Source: an uncultured Parabacteroides sp. (lineage in GTDB: Bacteria; Bacteroidota; Bacteroidia; Bacteroidales; Tannerellaceae). From it: a stretch of 64,000 nt of DNA. This document shows, in pieces, positions 1 to 7,779 of the stretch. Each line of letters starts with the position of its first letter. The first letter of the stretch is position 1. The notes under the pieces are model-generated. The model saw only the letters and a program-made list of their open reading frames with translations. It was not told the origin of the DNA and ran no database searches. The position numbers were made by a program, and so were the translations under genes. Location: the NCBI GenBank assembly GCA_949295065.1, contig CASFJQ010000005.1, positions 1-64,000 on the forward strand, read 5' to 3'.

Positions 1-26
1 TGAGCCAGGATCAAACTCTTCGTTGT
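1..26 (-). rRNA. 16S rRNA, 5' end only (partial)
   Basis: The first 19 bases are the reverse complement of AGAGTTTGATCCTGGCTCA, the almost invariant start of bacterial 16S rRNA (the 27F primer site). About seven more bases complete the mature 5' end by analogy with other Bacteroidales. The gene runs off the left edge on the minus strand, so the rRNA operon lies outside the window and its promoters lie at 170-380. Confidence 0.95.
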
Positions 27-175
27 TATAAATTGTTTATGTCTTATGCTCAAGATTCCGTTACTATTCGATTTATCAAGTATTGACGGTATTTATTCTA
101 AATACTTGTACTACTTGTTGATATATGTAATATTTTCAAAGAACTTAGTCGCTATCGTTTTTTTGATTGCGGTTG

Positions 176-208
176 CAAAGGTAAGAACTTTTATTTTAAT
201 CTTCCAAA
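176..208 (-). promoter_or_regulatory. rRNA operon promoter P1
   Basis: On the minus strand a TACCTTTG box (176-183) matches the Bacteroides -7 consensus TAnnTTTG. A TTTG-type -33 box follows at 205-208 with a 21-base spacer. It points at the 16S gene about 150 bases downstream. The bases around it resemble those around P2, as expected of duplicated rRNA promoters. Confidence 0.7.
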
Positions 209-346
209 TTTTTTCGGAAGTTTTTTTGTTTTTTCTTCAACTTTCGGAATTTCGCTTGGATTTACCAACCTCACCTATCTCTGACAGAATCACTTTCCTT
301 AACCTCTCCATCATGTTGACTACCGCATCTCTCTCGATTGCGGGTG

Positions 347-377
347 CAAAAGTAGAACGGATTTTTGAAACTGCAAA
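347..377 (-). promoter_or_regulatory. rRNA operon promoter P2
   Basis: On the minus strand TACTTTTG (347-354) matches TAnnTTTG, and TTTG at 374-377 lies at the ideal 19-base spacing. The box sits in a GATTGCGGNTGCAAA context shared with P1 171 bases nearer the rRNA gene, so the two look like tandem copies. Confidence 0.75.
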
Positions 378-565
378 ATATTTTTGAAGGAAATTTTGAA
401 TTATTTTTAAGTTAGGCTGAGTATCAGAGGGATAGAAATGGATGTTTTTTAGGGGATAAGTTGACAAGGGAACGAGGGGACAAAATCATTTATGAACATC
501 TTCATGAAAAATACTCCAATTCATAATTATAACAACCCAGTATCTTCGTATTAAATTTATTGACT

Positions 566-641
566 CACCCAGGTGGGTTAATCAGCTCACCTAGGTGGAT
601 TGATTGGCTCACCCAGGTGGATTGATTAACCCACCTAGGTG
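566..641. repeat. array 1: four 10-bp palindromes at exact 22-bp pitch
   Basis: The cores CACCCAGGTG (566-575), CACCTAGGTG (588-597), CACCCAGGTG (610-619) and CACCTAGGTG (632-641) are spaced exactly 22 bp and alternate between two versions. The spacers are AT-rich and related (GATTGATT-like). There is no unique spacer content and no cas gene, so it is not a CRISPR. Two helical turns per unit would put every core on one face of the DNA, as in a cooperative operator, but no binding protein is known to me. Confidence 0.85.
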
Positions 642-1076
642 AATCGATATTTTGATTACTATAAATTCAATATATGATGTAGTTTAATTATTTCAGTTGA
701 CTAAATAAGTCTTAATTTATATGCAAGGTTGACTCGGTTACTATTAATTTATAATATTGGTTGTCCTTAATTTTTTATTAATTAAACTAGTTGACATTTC
801 ATCCGTTTTTGGCAAAAATAATCAAGCGAAGGTTGTTGTCAAAATTAATTATGAAAAAACCACCGCGGAGGTTTGCCATACGGCTGGAGGCGCGAAGCCT
901 CCAAAGAGTATGTCTATTTTATGAAAAATGTACCCTTATCAAAAGTAAAAGAAAGGAAATGCACCGTAAGTTGGGAAATATCCGAGAAGAAAGAAAAGCC
1001 AAAAAGAGGTTGGACTTGCCCGAAAACCAGGAGAAACCTTCAGAGCTTATTCCACGTAACTCATAACTAAGGAGAT

Positions 1077-1187
1077 GTTGCAAAACTAATTTAAACACAG
1101 AGACGCAGAGATTTTTATTTTATTTATTCTCAATAAATTACCTCTGTGGCTTTGTGTCTCTGTGTTTGATTATTTATGTTTTGCAAC
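1077..1187. repeat. MITE-like long inverted repeat
   Basis: GTTGCAAAAC (1077-1086) is matched in inverse by GTTTTGCAAC (1178-1187). Inside, AAACACAGAGACGCAGAG faces CTCTGTGTTT and CTCTGTGG copies, so almost the whole 111 bp can fold into one imperfect hairpin. Similar CTCTGTGTCTCTGTGTTT hairpins are, as far as I recall, scattered in many bacterial genomes. No ORF is inside. Confidence 0.65.
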
Positions 1188-1451
1188 AGCCACCTAAACA
1201 AGTTTAAGGCTTTTAGCCTTAATAATATATCTTGTTAAACTCTCTTATAACTTCCACCTAAATTGACTAAGAACAGTAAACTTTATTACAACAATCAGCC
1301 TATAGCTATTCCCTTTAATATTAAAAATATAATGCGAAATTCCAAATTTTATTCTGAAATTCAAAATATCTTTTCATACAATAAATCCCTATTTCCATAT
1401 ATTCCATAAATAGCTATTTTTGCAATTAGAAACTCAAAAACACAAATCAAT

Positions 1452-2498
1452 ATGAAAATTGGAGATAAAGTCCGCTTTCTTAACTCAGTTGGCGGAGGAG
1501 TAATAAAAGGATTCCAGGGAAAAGACCAGGTGTTGGTTGAAGATGAAGACGGTTTTGAAATCCCGGCTTTTATACGTGAATGTGTAGTGGTGGGCGACAG
1601 CGATATGCAGGTTCACAGCAATAACAAACCAAAGATTGAGGTTCCGGTTGAAGAGCCAAAGGCTGAGCCTGAGGTTGAAGTGGAGGAAACTCCGGAAGGC
1701 GAACGTCTGAATATTTTCCTTGCTTTCCTGCCGGATGATCCGAAATCTATTCAGAACTGCGGATATGAAACTTATTTTGTTAACGACAGTAACTATTATC
1801 TGTTGTTCAACTATATGAGCCGCGAAAATAATAGCTGGACAAGCAGATATAACGGAATGATTGAGCCTAACACAAAAATTTTCCTTGAGGAATTTGCAAA
1901 GGCAGATCTTAACTCTCTTGAGCGTGTTTGCGTTCAGCTCATTGCTTTTAAGAAAGATAAACCTTATTCATTGAAAAATGCTGTTTCGGTGGAACTGCGT
2001 ATCGACACTGTGAAGTTCTACAAACTGCACTGCTTCATGGCTAATGATTATTTTGATGAAGGTGCTATTATTTATCCTATCGTCAGAAATGATTTGCCGG
2101 AAAAGGAAATGCTAGTTTCTGCCGGTGATATTAAGGAAGCTATGCTGCAGAAGGCTCGCGAGGACAGACGAACTACTCCTCAGCCAATTATCAAGAAAAA
2201 AGGTGGTGGCAACTCAGCTATCCTTGAAGTGGACCTTCATATCACTGAATTGCTCGACAATACTAATGGTCTGTCAAATACTGATATGCTGAATTATCAG
2301 ATGGACAAATTCCACGAAGTGATGGCTCAGTATGCTAACGACAAAGGCCAGAAGATTGTATTCATTCATGGAAAAGGCGACGGCGTTCTGCGCAAGGCTA
2401 TCGAAAAGGAACTAAAAACAAAATATAAACATCATGACTATCAGGATGCTTCGTTCCGGGAGTATGGATATGGGGCGACGATGGTAACGATTAAATAA
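1452..2498 (+). CDS. DUF2027 / Smr-domain protein
   Basis: A 348-residue soluble protein. Residues 1-50 (MKIGDKVRFLNSVGGGVIKG) form the small barrel-like start of the Bacteroidota DUF2027 family. An acidic Glu/Pro linker follows (about 60-88), then the DUF2027 core (90-230). The C-terminal Smr domain (about 255-348) has the VDLH motif at 260-263 and HGKGDGVLR from residue 306. Smr domains in MutS2 and stand-alone proteins bind or nick branched DNA, or cleave RNA, at ribosomes or recombination intermediates; which applies here is unknown. No signal peptide is present. The next gene (CYTH) lies 89 bases downstream across a repeat, so the two may not share a transcript. Family assignment is confident, function is not. 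Confidence 0.88.
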   Translation: MKIGDKVRFLNSVGGGVIKGFQGKDQVLVEDEDGFEIPAFIRECVVVGDSDMQVHSNNKPKIEVPVEEPKAEPEVEVEETPEGERLNIFLAFLPDDPKSIQNCGYETYFVNDSNYYLLFNYMSRENNSWTSRYNGMIEPNTKIFLEEFAKADLNSLERVCVQLIAFKKDKPYSLKNAVSVELRIDTVKFYKLHCFMANDYFDEGAIIYPIVRNDLPEKEMLVSAGDIKEAMLQKAREDRRTTPQPIIKKKGGGNSAILEVDLHITELLDNTNGLSNTDMLNYQMDKFHEVMAQYANDKGQKIVFIHGKGDGVLRKAIEKELKTKYKHHDYQDASFREYGYGATMVTIK

Positions 2499-2499
2499 G

Positions 2500-2580
2500 A
2501 CACAAGGGGACAAGTTGACAAGGGAACAAAGGGGAAAGTCTTATTCCTTGTTAACTTGTCAACTCGTCAACTTGTCAACT
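2500..2580. repeat. family A repeat (TTGACAAG type), copy A2
   Basis: GGGGACAAGTTGACAAGGG is followed after about 25 bases by CCTTGTTAACTTGTCAACTC and further CTTGTCAACT copies. The two halves are complementary and can fold into a hairpin. It starts directly after the stop of the Smr gene and ends just before the CYTH start codon. It lacks the conserved core found in the longer copies at 40.5, 41.6, 51.6 and 53.4 kb. Confidence 0.8.
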
Positions 2581-2587
2581 ATCTTTT

Positions 2588-3073
2588 ATGTCTCAAGAAA
2601 TCGAAAGAAAATTCCTGGTTAAAGGAGACTTTATGCCGGAAGTTTACAATTCGCAACGAATTGTGCAAGGTTATATTTGCTCAACTCCGGGCAGAACCGT
2701 AAGAGTGCGTATCCGTGGTGAAAAAGGATATCTTACGATTAAGGGTGCTTCGGATGCTTCGGGGATGAGCCGCTACGAGTTTGAACAGGAAATTCCTCTT
2801 GCTGATGCCGAGGAATTGCTGAAATTATGCGAACCGGGCGCTATCGACAAGGTGAGACATCTTGCCAAACACGGCTCTCACATTTGGGAAATAGATGTTT
2901 TTGCCGGCGACAACGAAGGTTTGGTTGTTGCTGAAATCGAGCTCAAATCGGAAGATGAGCCTTTCTCTCTTCCGGAATGGGTTGGCGATGAAGTGACCGG
3001 TGACAGAAAGTATTATAATTCGATGTTGACGAAGGTGCCGTATTGTAAATGGAGAAGTCAAGAAGTTAAGTAG
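2588..3073 (+). CDS. CYTH-domain triphosphatase-like protein
   Basis: 161 residues. The N-terminus carries EIERKFLV (residues 4-11), the signature of CYTH domains, whose eight-stranded tunnel binds triphosphate and Mg/Mn through alternating acidic and basic residues (RVRIRGEKGYLTIKG, EIELKSEDE and similar stretches are visible). The single-domain bacterial type close to NE1496/YgiF includes inorganic triphosphatases; adenylate cyclase activity is less likely. The last five residues (SQEVK) and the stop codon are encoded by the first bases of a GTCAAGAAGTTAAG repeat (family B), so the native tail may have been replaced. The S46 peptidase gene follows 91 bases on. Confidence 0.85.
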   Translation: MSQEIERKFLVKGDFMPEVYNSQRIVQGYICSTPGRTVRVRIRGEKGYLTIKGASDASGMSRYEFEQEIPLADAEELLKLCEPGAIDKVRHLAKHGSHIWEIDVFAGDNEGLVVAEIELKSEDEPFSLPEWVGDEVTGDRKYYNSMLTKVPYCKWRSQEVK

Positions 3074-3143
3074 TCAAGAAGTCAAGAAGATACTACTCTA
3101 CTACTTAACTACTTGACTACTTGACTCCTTAACTCCTTATTAT
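3057..3143. repeat. family B repeat (GTCAAGAAG type), copy B1
   Basis: GTCAAGAAGTTAAGTAGTC and variants on the left are complementary to CTACTTAACTACTTGACTAC variants on the right, giving a hairpin of iterated 7-8 base words. The left end overlaps the last codons of the CYTH gene. Copies B2 and B3 have the same structure. Confidence 0.85.
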
Positions 3144-3164
3144 CAACAACAAACAACAACAATC

Positions 3165-5321
3165 ATGAACAAATTCCTATCAACCATCCTGGCAGCAGCT
3201 CTTTCGCTGCCGGTTTTTGCCGACGAAGGTATGTGGTTGCTGCCATTGCTGAAGCAACAGAACTTTGCAGAAATGCAGTCGCTCGGCTTGAAGCTTCAGG
3301 ATTATGATGTATATAATCCTAGTGGTGCATCATTGAAAGATGCAGTAGTTATTTTCGGTGGCGGATGTACCGGTGAGATTGTGTCGCCGGACGGATTGCT
3401 GCTGACTAATCATCATTGCGGATATGGTGCTATCCAGTCGCACAGCACACTGGAACACGATTATCTTACTGATGGTTTCTGGGCTGAATCCAGAGATAAA
3501 GAACTTCCTAATCCGGGACTTACGGTGACTTTCATTGATAAAATTGAAGACGTAACGGAGTATGTGAAGAAAGAGCTGGAGAAAGACAACGACCCGAACA
3601 GCATGAACTATCTTTCCCCGAAATATCTCAATGGTCTTGCCAAGGCTAAAGTTGGAGAAAAATTTCTTCAGGACAATCCGGGAACTGAAGTTGAGATAAA
3701 GGCTTTCTATGGCGGAAACCAATATTATATGTTTACAAAGAAGATTTATTCGGATGTTCGCCTGGTTGGTGCTCCGCCTTCTTCAATCGGAAAATTCGGC
3801 GCTGACACTGACAACTGGATGTGGCCGCGACATACGGGTGACTTCTCTGTGTTCCGTGTTTATGCCGACAAAAATGGTAATCCTGCGGAATATTCAGAAA
3901 GCAATGTGCCTTTGCGACCGAAACGCTGGTTCAAGATTTCAATCCGTGGAGTTCAGGAAAATGACTATGCTATGATTATGGGATTCCCGGGAAGAACTAA
4001 CAAATATTATACTTCGTGGGAAGTTGCCGAACGACGTGACATTGACAATTCCGTACGTATCAATATACGCGACCTTCGCCAAAAGGCTATGCTTGAAGAA
4101 ATGCTGAAAGATCCTCAGGTGAGAATACAGTATTCAAGCAAATATGCAGGTTCGGAAAATGCATACAAAAATTCTATCGGTTCGAACTGGGCTATAAACA
4201 AGCGTAATTTCGAAAAGGTGAAACGCGACGAGCAGGAAGCTCTGCTGGCTTGGGCACAGGAGAAAGGCGTAACTGAATATAAGGAAGCTCTTTCGGAAAT
4301 TGAAAGGATTGTTTCCGAGCGCAAGGATTTACGTTTCCGTCAGTGGATGCTCAGCGAGGCTTTGGTGCGAGGCATAGAGTTTTCTTCAGTTCCGACAAAT
4401 GTAGATGCATTGGCTGAAGCATTGAAGAACAAATCGGCAGACAAACAGCAGCTGATTGACCAGCTTACAAAAGATTTCAACAAATTCTTCAATAAGGATT
4501 ATGCTCCTGATGTGGACCGCAAAATCGCGAAGGTGATGCTTAAGGAATATTGCCGCCTTGTTCCGGCAGAATCTCAACCTTCATATTTCTCAGTAATTGG
4601 CAAAGAATACAAAGGAAACATCGATACCTTTGTTGATGATTTATTTGAGAAATCTATTTTCGCTTCTGAAGAAAATTATGAGAAATTCCTTTCAAAGCCT
4701 TCGGCAAAGAAACTGCTCAACGACCCGATGGTGCTTTTTGCCAAATCTGTAAAGGAAGAAGGCAAAGCTCTCAACGAGGCTCTCAAAGGTTTTGATGCTG
4801 CATATAACCTTGCACACCGTACTTATGTGAAGGGTTTGCTGGAAATGGAAAAAGACCAGCCGCACTGGCCGGATGCCAATTTCTCGCTTCGTCTGACTTA
4901 CGGACAGGTGAAAGGATACAGCCCTCGCGACTGCGACTATTACGGACATCAGACCACTCTGGACGGAGTGATGGAGAAAGAAGACCCGAACAACTGGGAG
5001 TTTGTTGTTTCCGACAGACTTAAGGAGTTATACAACAACAAGGATTTTGGTCCGTATGCTATGCCTGACGGACGCATGCCTGTTGCTTTCTGTGCTACGA
5101 CTCACACAACCGGAGGTAATTCCGGCAGTCCGGTGATGAATGCTTACGGCGAGCTTATCGGTATAAACTTCGACCGTAACTGGGAAGGTGTCGGCGGTGA
5201 TATTGAATATCTTCCGGACTATCAGCGAAGCATCATTGTTGATATCAGATATGTTCTCTTCCTTATCGACAAATACGGAAAGGCAGGATATTTGTTGGAT
5301 GAAATGGAGATTGAGAAATGA
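3165..5321 (+). CDS. S46-family dipeptidyl-peptidase, probably DPP11 type
   Basis: 718 residues with a signal peptide (1-19, cleaved after VFA), so periplasmic. The chymotrypsin-like catalytic residues fit the S46 family: His84 in TNHHCGYG, Asp226 in HTGDFSVF and Ser653 in GGNSGSPV. In Porphyromonas gingivalis the residue at position 673 separates DPP11 (Arg, cleaves after Asp/Glu) from DPP7 (Gly, hydrophobic). Here the equivalent NFDRNWEG has Arg671, which points to the acidic-specific DPP11 type. Such enzymes release dipeptides from oligopeptides for uptake. The length is as usual for the family. It is flanked by family B repeats on both sides and appears to be a single-gene unit. Confidence 0.92.
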   Translation: MNKFLSTILAAALSLPVFADEGMWLLPLLKQQNFAEMQSLGLKLQDYDVYNPSGASLKDAVVIFGGGCTGEIVSPDGLLLTNHHCGYGAIQSHSTLEHDYLTDGFWAESRDKELPNPGLTVTFIDKIEDVTEYVKKELEKDNDPNSMNYLSPKYLNGLAKAKVGEKFLQDNPGTEVEIKAFYGGNQYYMFTKKIYSDVRLVGAPPSSIGKFGADTDNWMWPRHTGDFSVFRVYADKNGNPAEYSESNVPLRPKRWFKISIRGVQENDYAMIMGFPGRTNKYYTSWEVAERRDIDNSVRINIRDLRQKAMLEEMLKDPQVRIQYSSKYAGSENAYKNSIGSNWAINKRNFEKVKRDEQEALLAWAQEKGVTEYKEALSEIERIVSERKDLRFRQWMLSEALVRGIEFSSVPTNVDALAEALKNKSADKQQLIDQLTKDFNKFFNKDYAPDVDRKIAKVMLKEYCRLVPAESQPSYFSVIGKEYKGNIDTFVDDLFEKSIFASEENYEKFLSKPSAKKLLNDPMVLFAKSVKEEGKALNEALKGFDAAYNLAHRTYVKGLLEMEKDQPHWPDANFSLRLTYGQVKGYSPRDCDYYGHQTTLDGVMEKEDPNNWEFVVSDRLKELYNNKDFGPYAMPDGRMPVAFCATTHTTGGNSGSPVMNAYGELIGINFDRNWEGVGGDIEYLPDYQRSIIVDIRYVLFLIDKYGKAGYLLDEMEIEK

Positions 5322-5328
5322 TAAATTA

Positions 5329-5407
5329 GGAGTCAAGAAGTTAAGGAGTCAAGGAGATACCATCTAACTACTTAACTTCTTGACTTCTTAACTACTCAAC
5401 TTCTTCC
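5329..5407. repeat. family B repeat, copy B2
   Basis: AGTCAAGAAGTTAAGGAGTC on the left pairs with ACTTAACTTCTTGACTTC on the right. It sits between two convergent genes and could serve as a bidirectional terminator. On the minus strand it supplies the codons and stop (EEVE then TAG) that end the membrane-protein gene at 5392. Confidence 0.85.
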
Positions 5408-5919
5408 TTCCTTACCGAAACAAGAAAGAACTGACTCAAGGAATAAATTACTACAAGCAAAACAACTGATTCACTTACCCAAACTTTATTGGATTCATGG
5501 AAATTGTAATATTCCCCAACCATTGTTCCAGATTCCTGCTCTTCAGATTCTATAAAACTTTGCTCATTATTATACACCTTCATTTCATTCTTGATTCTGA
5601 CATTTGCCTCATTCTGAAAAGTCGGAACCGCAAAATAAGCGGCAACACTGAAGAAAACAGTTATCAAAACAGATATGAAAAGTTGCTTCAACTTGTGTGT
5701 CCTTCTGTTTATATTCACTTGAAGAAGAAGCCATGCCAGAAGAACGAAATATACACTCTGACCAAGGAGTAATCCCCAGCTATAATTATTGGCACTTATA
5801 CCTTTACTCAAAATGTGTTCATAGAAATCACAAAATCTTCCTGTCATAAGCAACACACCGGCTAATAAGGCAACAAACAGAAGAACCGGATGTTTCTGCA
5901 ATGTAATTGTAGTTTTCAT
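5392..5919 (-). CDS. small integral membrane protein of unknown function
   Basis: 175 residues with four predicted membrane segments (about 10-27, 45-66, 82-100 and 148-167). A polar loop at 100-147 contains a Glu-rich stretch (SEEQESG). I do not recognise a family. It stands alone, convergent with the S46 gene, and reads away from the restriction-modification operon. The last residues (KEEVE) and the stop are encoded within family B repeat B2, so the C-terminus may have been set by insertion of the repeat. The start at MKTTITLQKH is the first Met and fits the first hydrophobic segment. Confidence 0.7.
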   Translation of the reverse strand: MKTTITLQKHPVLLFVALLAGVLLMTGRFCDFYEHILSKGISANNYSWGLLLGQSVYFVLLAWLLLQVNINRRTHKLKQLFISVLITVFFSVAAYFAVPTFQNEANVRIKNEMKVYNNEQSFIESEEQESGTMVGEYYNFHESNKVWVSESVVLLVVIYSLSQFFLVSVRKEEVE

Positions 5920-5984
5920 AGGCTTGCTTTTTTACAAAAATAAGTAATACATATAATTTATAATGTTATTATAAACAAGTTTTT

Positions 5985-5992
5985 TATCTTTG
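5985..5992 (+). promoter_or_regulatory. promoter of the restriction-modification operon
   Basis: TATCTTTG matches the -7 box, 52 bases before the endonuclease start. The -33 region (about 5962) is only AATG-like. An AT-only near-palindrome (TTATAATGTTATTATAA, 5958-5974) overlaps the -33 region and could be an operator; no controller gene is present. Confidence 0.55.
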
Positions 5993-6043
5993 CATATATA
6001 ATATATTCAAGTATTACTGATTATAAGTATAAACAGTATCACC

Positions 6044-6841
6044 ATGACCAAAGAAGAATTTTTTAATATCCTAGCAGAAGAGGTTAAAACATATAAAGCA
6101 TTCCTTGAAACAGCCAACAATGAGTGGATTGTAAAAGGCTTCATTGACATTAATAAAAATATTTATACTATTTCAAATGACACTAAAGTTGTATCTAAAA
6201 TTATTGAGATTCTACTTATTCCCAAATTGAACATATTTGCACAAAATCACGATTTGGAACTTGAACTCCCTTCAAAACAAAATTATTATCCAGATTTAAC
6301 CTTCAAAGACAATGAAGGTCACTTATTTGCTGTTGATTTTAAATCAAGCTACTATAATTCTGATTCTGTTAATGGATTAACTCTTGGTTCATACTGGGGA
6401 TATTTTAGGAATCGAGATAAAAAGATGAGTATGGATCATACATATAATTCATACTCTGCTCACTTAGTACTTGGCATGTTATACAAGCAAAGAGATGAAA
6501 CTAATAATGAGAAAAATGTCTTTGGAATAGACGAATTAGCTATCATCCATTCAGTTATAGAGGATTTTATATTTTTTGTACAACCTAAATGGAAAATTGC
6601 CAATGACATTCCAGGAAGTGGAAATACAAGAAATATTGGAGGTATAACCAATATACAAAAATTATTAAGAGGAGAAGGTCCTTTTGCTACTTTAGGTGAA
6701 GATGTATTCGATGATTATTGGATGGGATACTTCAATAAATACGATGCTCAAAAAGCTGGAATTGGAATTCCACACTACAACAATTTAGAGACCTACAAAG
6801 AATATCTGAAATTACAAGCTAATAAATTATCCAGACTTTAA
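6044..6841 (+). CDS. EcoRV-like type II restriction endonuclease
   Basis: 265 residues, close in length to EcoRV (245). The PD-(D/E)xK site is Asp84 in YYPDLTF with Asp98 and Lys100 in VDFK, the same arrangement as EcoRV Asp74, Asp90, Lys92. The recognition loop GSGNTRNIGG (191-200) corresponds to EcoRV GSGNTTNIG (182-190), which reads the outer bases of GATATC. SDTK-like NDTKVV and the GSYWGYFRN stretch also match EcoRV as I remember it. The predicted target is therefore GATATC with blunt cutting; this is inference. The stop is two bases before the methylase start. The gene is AT-rich compared with its neighbours, which suggests transfer. Confidence 0.92.
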   Translation: MTKEEFFNILAEEVKTYKAFLETANNEWIVKGFIDINKNIYTISNDTKVVSKIIEILLIPKLNIFAQNHDLELELPSKQNYYPDLTFKDNEGHLFAVDFKSSYYNSDSVNGLTLGSYWGYFRNRDKKMSMDHTYNSYSAHLVLGMLYKQRDETNNEKNVFGIDELAIIHSVIEDFIFFVQPKWKIANDIPGSGNTRNIGGITNIQKLLRGEGPFATLGEDVFDDYWMGYFNKYDAQKAGIGIPHYNNLETYKEYLKLQANKLSRL

Positions 6842-6843
6842 TC

Positions 6844-7779
6844 ATGACAGTAATAGTTCCACCTATAAAATCACAAGGAATTAAGACAAAACTTGTTCCT
6901 TGGATAAACAATTTAATTTCCAAATCAGGCTTAAATTTAGCCAATACTAATTGGATAGAGCCGTTTTTCGGTACCGGAGTTGTTGGTCTCAATGCTCCTG
7001 TAGGCGGAAATAGATATATTGGAGATAGTAATCCCCACATTATAAACTTCTATAATGGGATTCTAAATGGAGAGATTACACCTCAAAATATGCGTAAATA
7101 TTTAGAATATGAAGGGGCTTTGTTAGCAACTGCTGATGAAGAAGGTTATGCACACTACAGAGTCGTAAAAGATAGATTTAACACAGAACATAGTCCGTTC
7201 GATTTCATTTTTTTATCTCGTGCTGGATTTAATGGTATGATGAGATTCAATCGTAAAGGACAGTGGAATATTCCTTTCTGTAAAAAACCTGAACGATTTG
7301 CCCCTGCATATATAACAAAAATATGTAACCAAGTTGCCGCAGCTCAACGTGTAATTTTAGCTAATCATTGGGAGTTTCACAATCAGAATTTTATAGAAAC
7401 AATAAATCATGCACAAGCAGGCGATTTAATATATTGCGATCCTCCATATTTTGGCAGATATGTAGATTATTATAATGGATGGACAGAGGATGATGAGGAA
7501 GCTCTATTCAATGCACTTCTTCATACTCCGGCTCATTTCATACTTTCAACTTGGCATCATAATGAATTTAGAGCTAATGAAATGATGGAAAGGTTTTGGA
7601 ATCATTTTAATGTTGAAACTCAAGAACATTTTTACCATAGTGGAGCCCATATAGAAAATAGACATTCTATGATAGAAGCCTTAGTTTTCAATTTTGAGAT
7701 ACACGAGCCTTGCCTATTAAATATTGTTGAACAAAGGCAAGAAGAACATCAACTCCAATTACAATTAAATTTTGAATAA
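6844..7779 (+). CDS. Dam-like N6-adenine methyltransferase, EcoRV type
   Basis: 311 residues, class alpha amino-methyltransferase. The start VPPIKSQGIKTKLVPW matches the start of M.EcoRV and DpnM-type enzymes. The SAM-binding motif is EPFFGTGVVG (39-48), and the catalytic motif is DPPY (199-202) followed by FGRYVDYYNGW. STWHHNEFR and EHFYHSGA near the end also match M.EcoRV from memory. It should methylate an adenine in GATATC to protect the host. It is the middle gene of the operon, two bases after the endonuclease and directly abutting the second methylase. Like its neighbours it is AT-rich. Confidence 0.92.
   Translation: MTVIVPPIKSQGIKTKLVPWINNLISKSGLNLANTNWIEPFFGTGVVGLNAPVGGNRYIGDSNPHIINFYNGILNGEITPQNMRKYLEYEGALLATADEEGYAHYRVVKDRFNTEHSPFDFIFLSRAGFNGMMRFNRKGQWNIPFCKKPERFAPAYITKICNQVAAAQRVILANHWEFHNQNFIETINHAQAGDLIYCDPPYFGRYVDYYNGWTEDDEEALFNALLHTPAHFILSTWHHNEFRANEMMERFWNHFNVETQEHFYHSGAHIENRHSMIEALVFNFEIHEPCLLNIVEQRQEEHQLQLQLNFE

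Larger units (their letters stand above)
378..1451. other. gene-poor region right of the rRNA operon
   Basis: No convincing gene lies here. It holds a short TTGACAAGG repeat fragment (about 451-485), the 22-bp palindrome array (566-641), a stretch of 280 bases open in two overlapping frames (791-1070) whose products I do not recognise, a GC-rich hairpin GGAGGC/GCCTCC (886-902), a long inverted repeat (1077-1187) and a small hairpin TTAAGGC/GCCTTAA (1204-1221). The rest is AT-rich with no visible signal. Confidence 0.6.

Noticed and set aside
46..387. 113-residue reading frame in the rRNA leader region
   Set aside because: It overlaps both rRNA promoters and is AT-rich, hydrophobic chance sequence.
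566..641. CRISPR array
   Set aside because: Units are too short, spacers are related rather than unique, and no cas gene is in the window. The same holds for the other 22-bp arrays.
6819..7040. Controller (C) protein gene for the restriction system
   Set aside because: The only small frame near the operon is the antisense of the methylase start; no helix-turn-helix is encoded.
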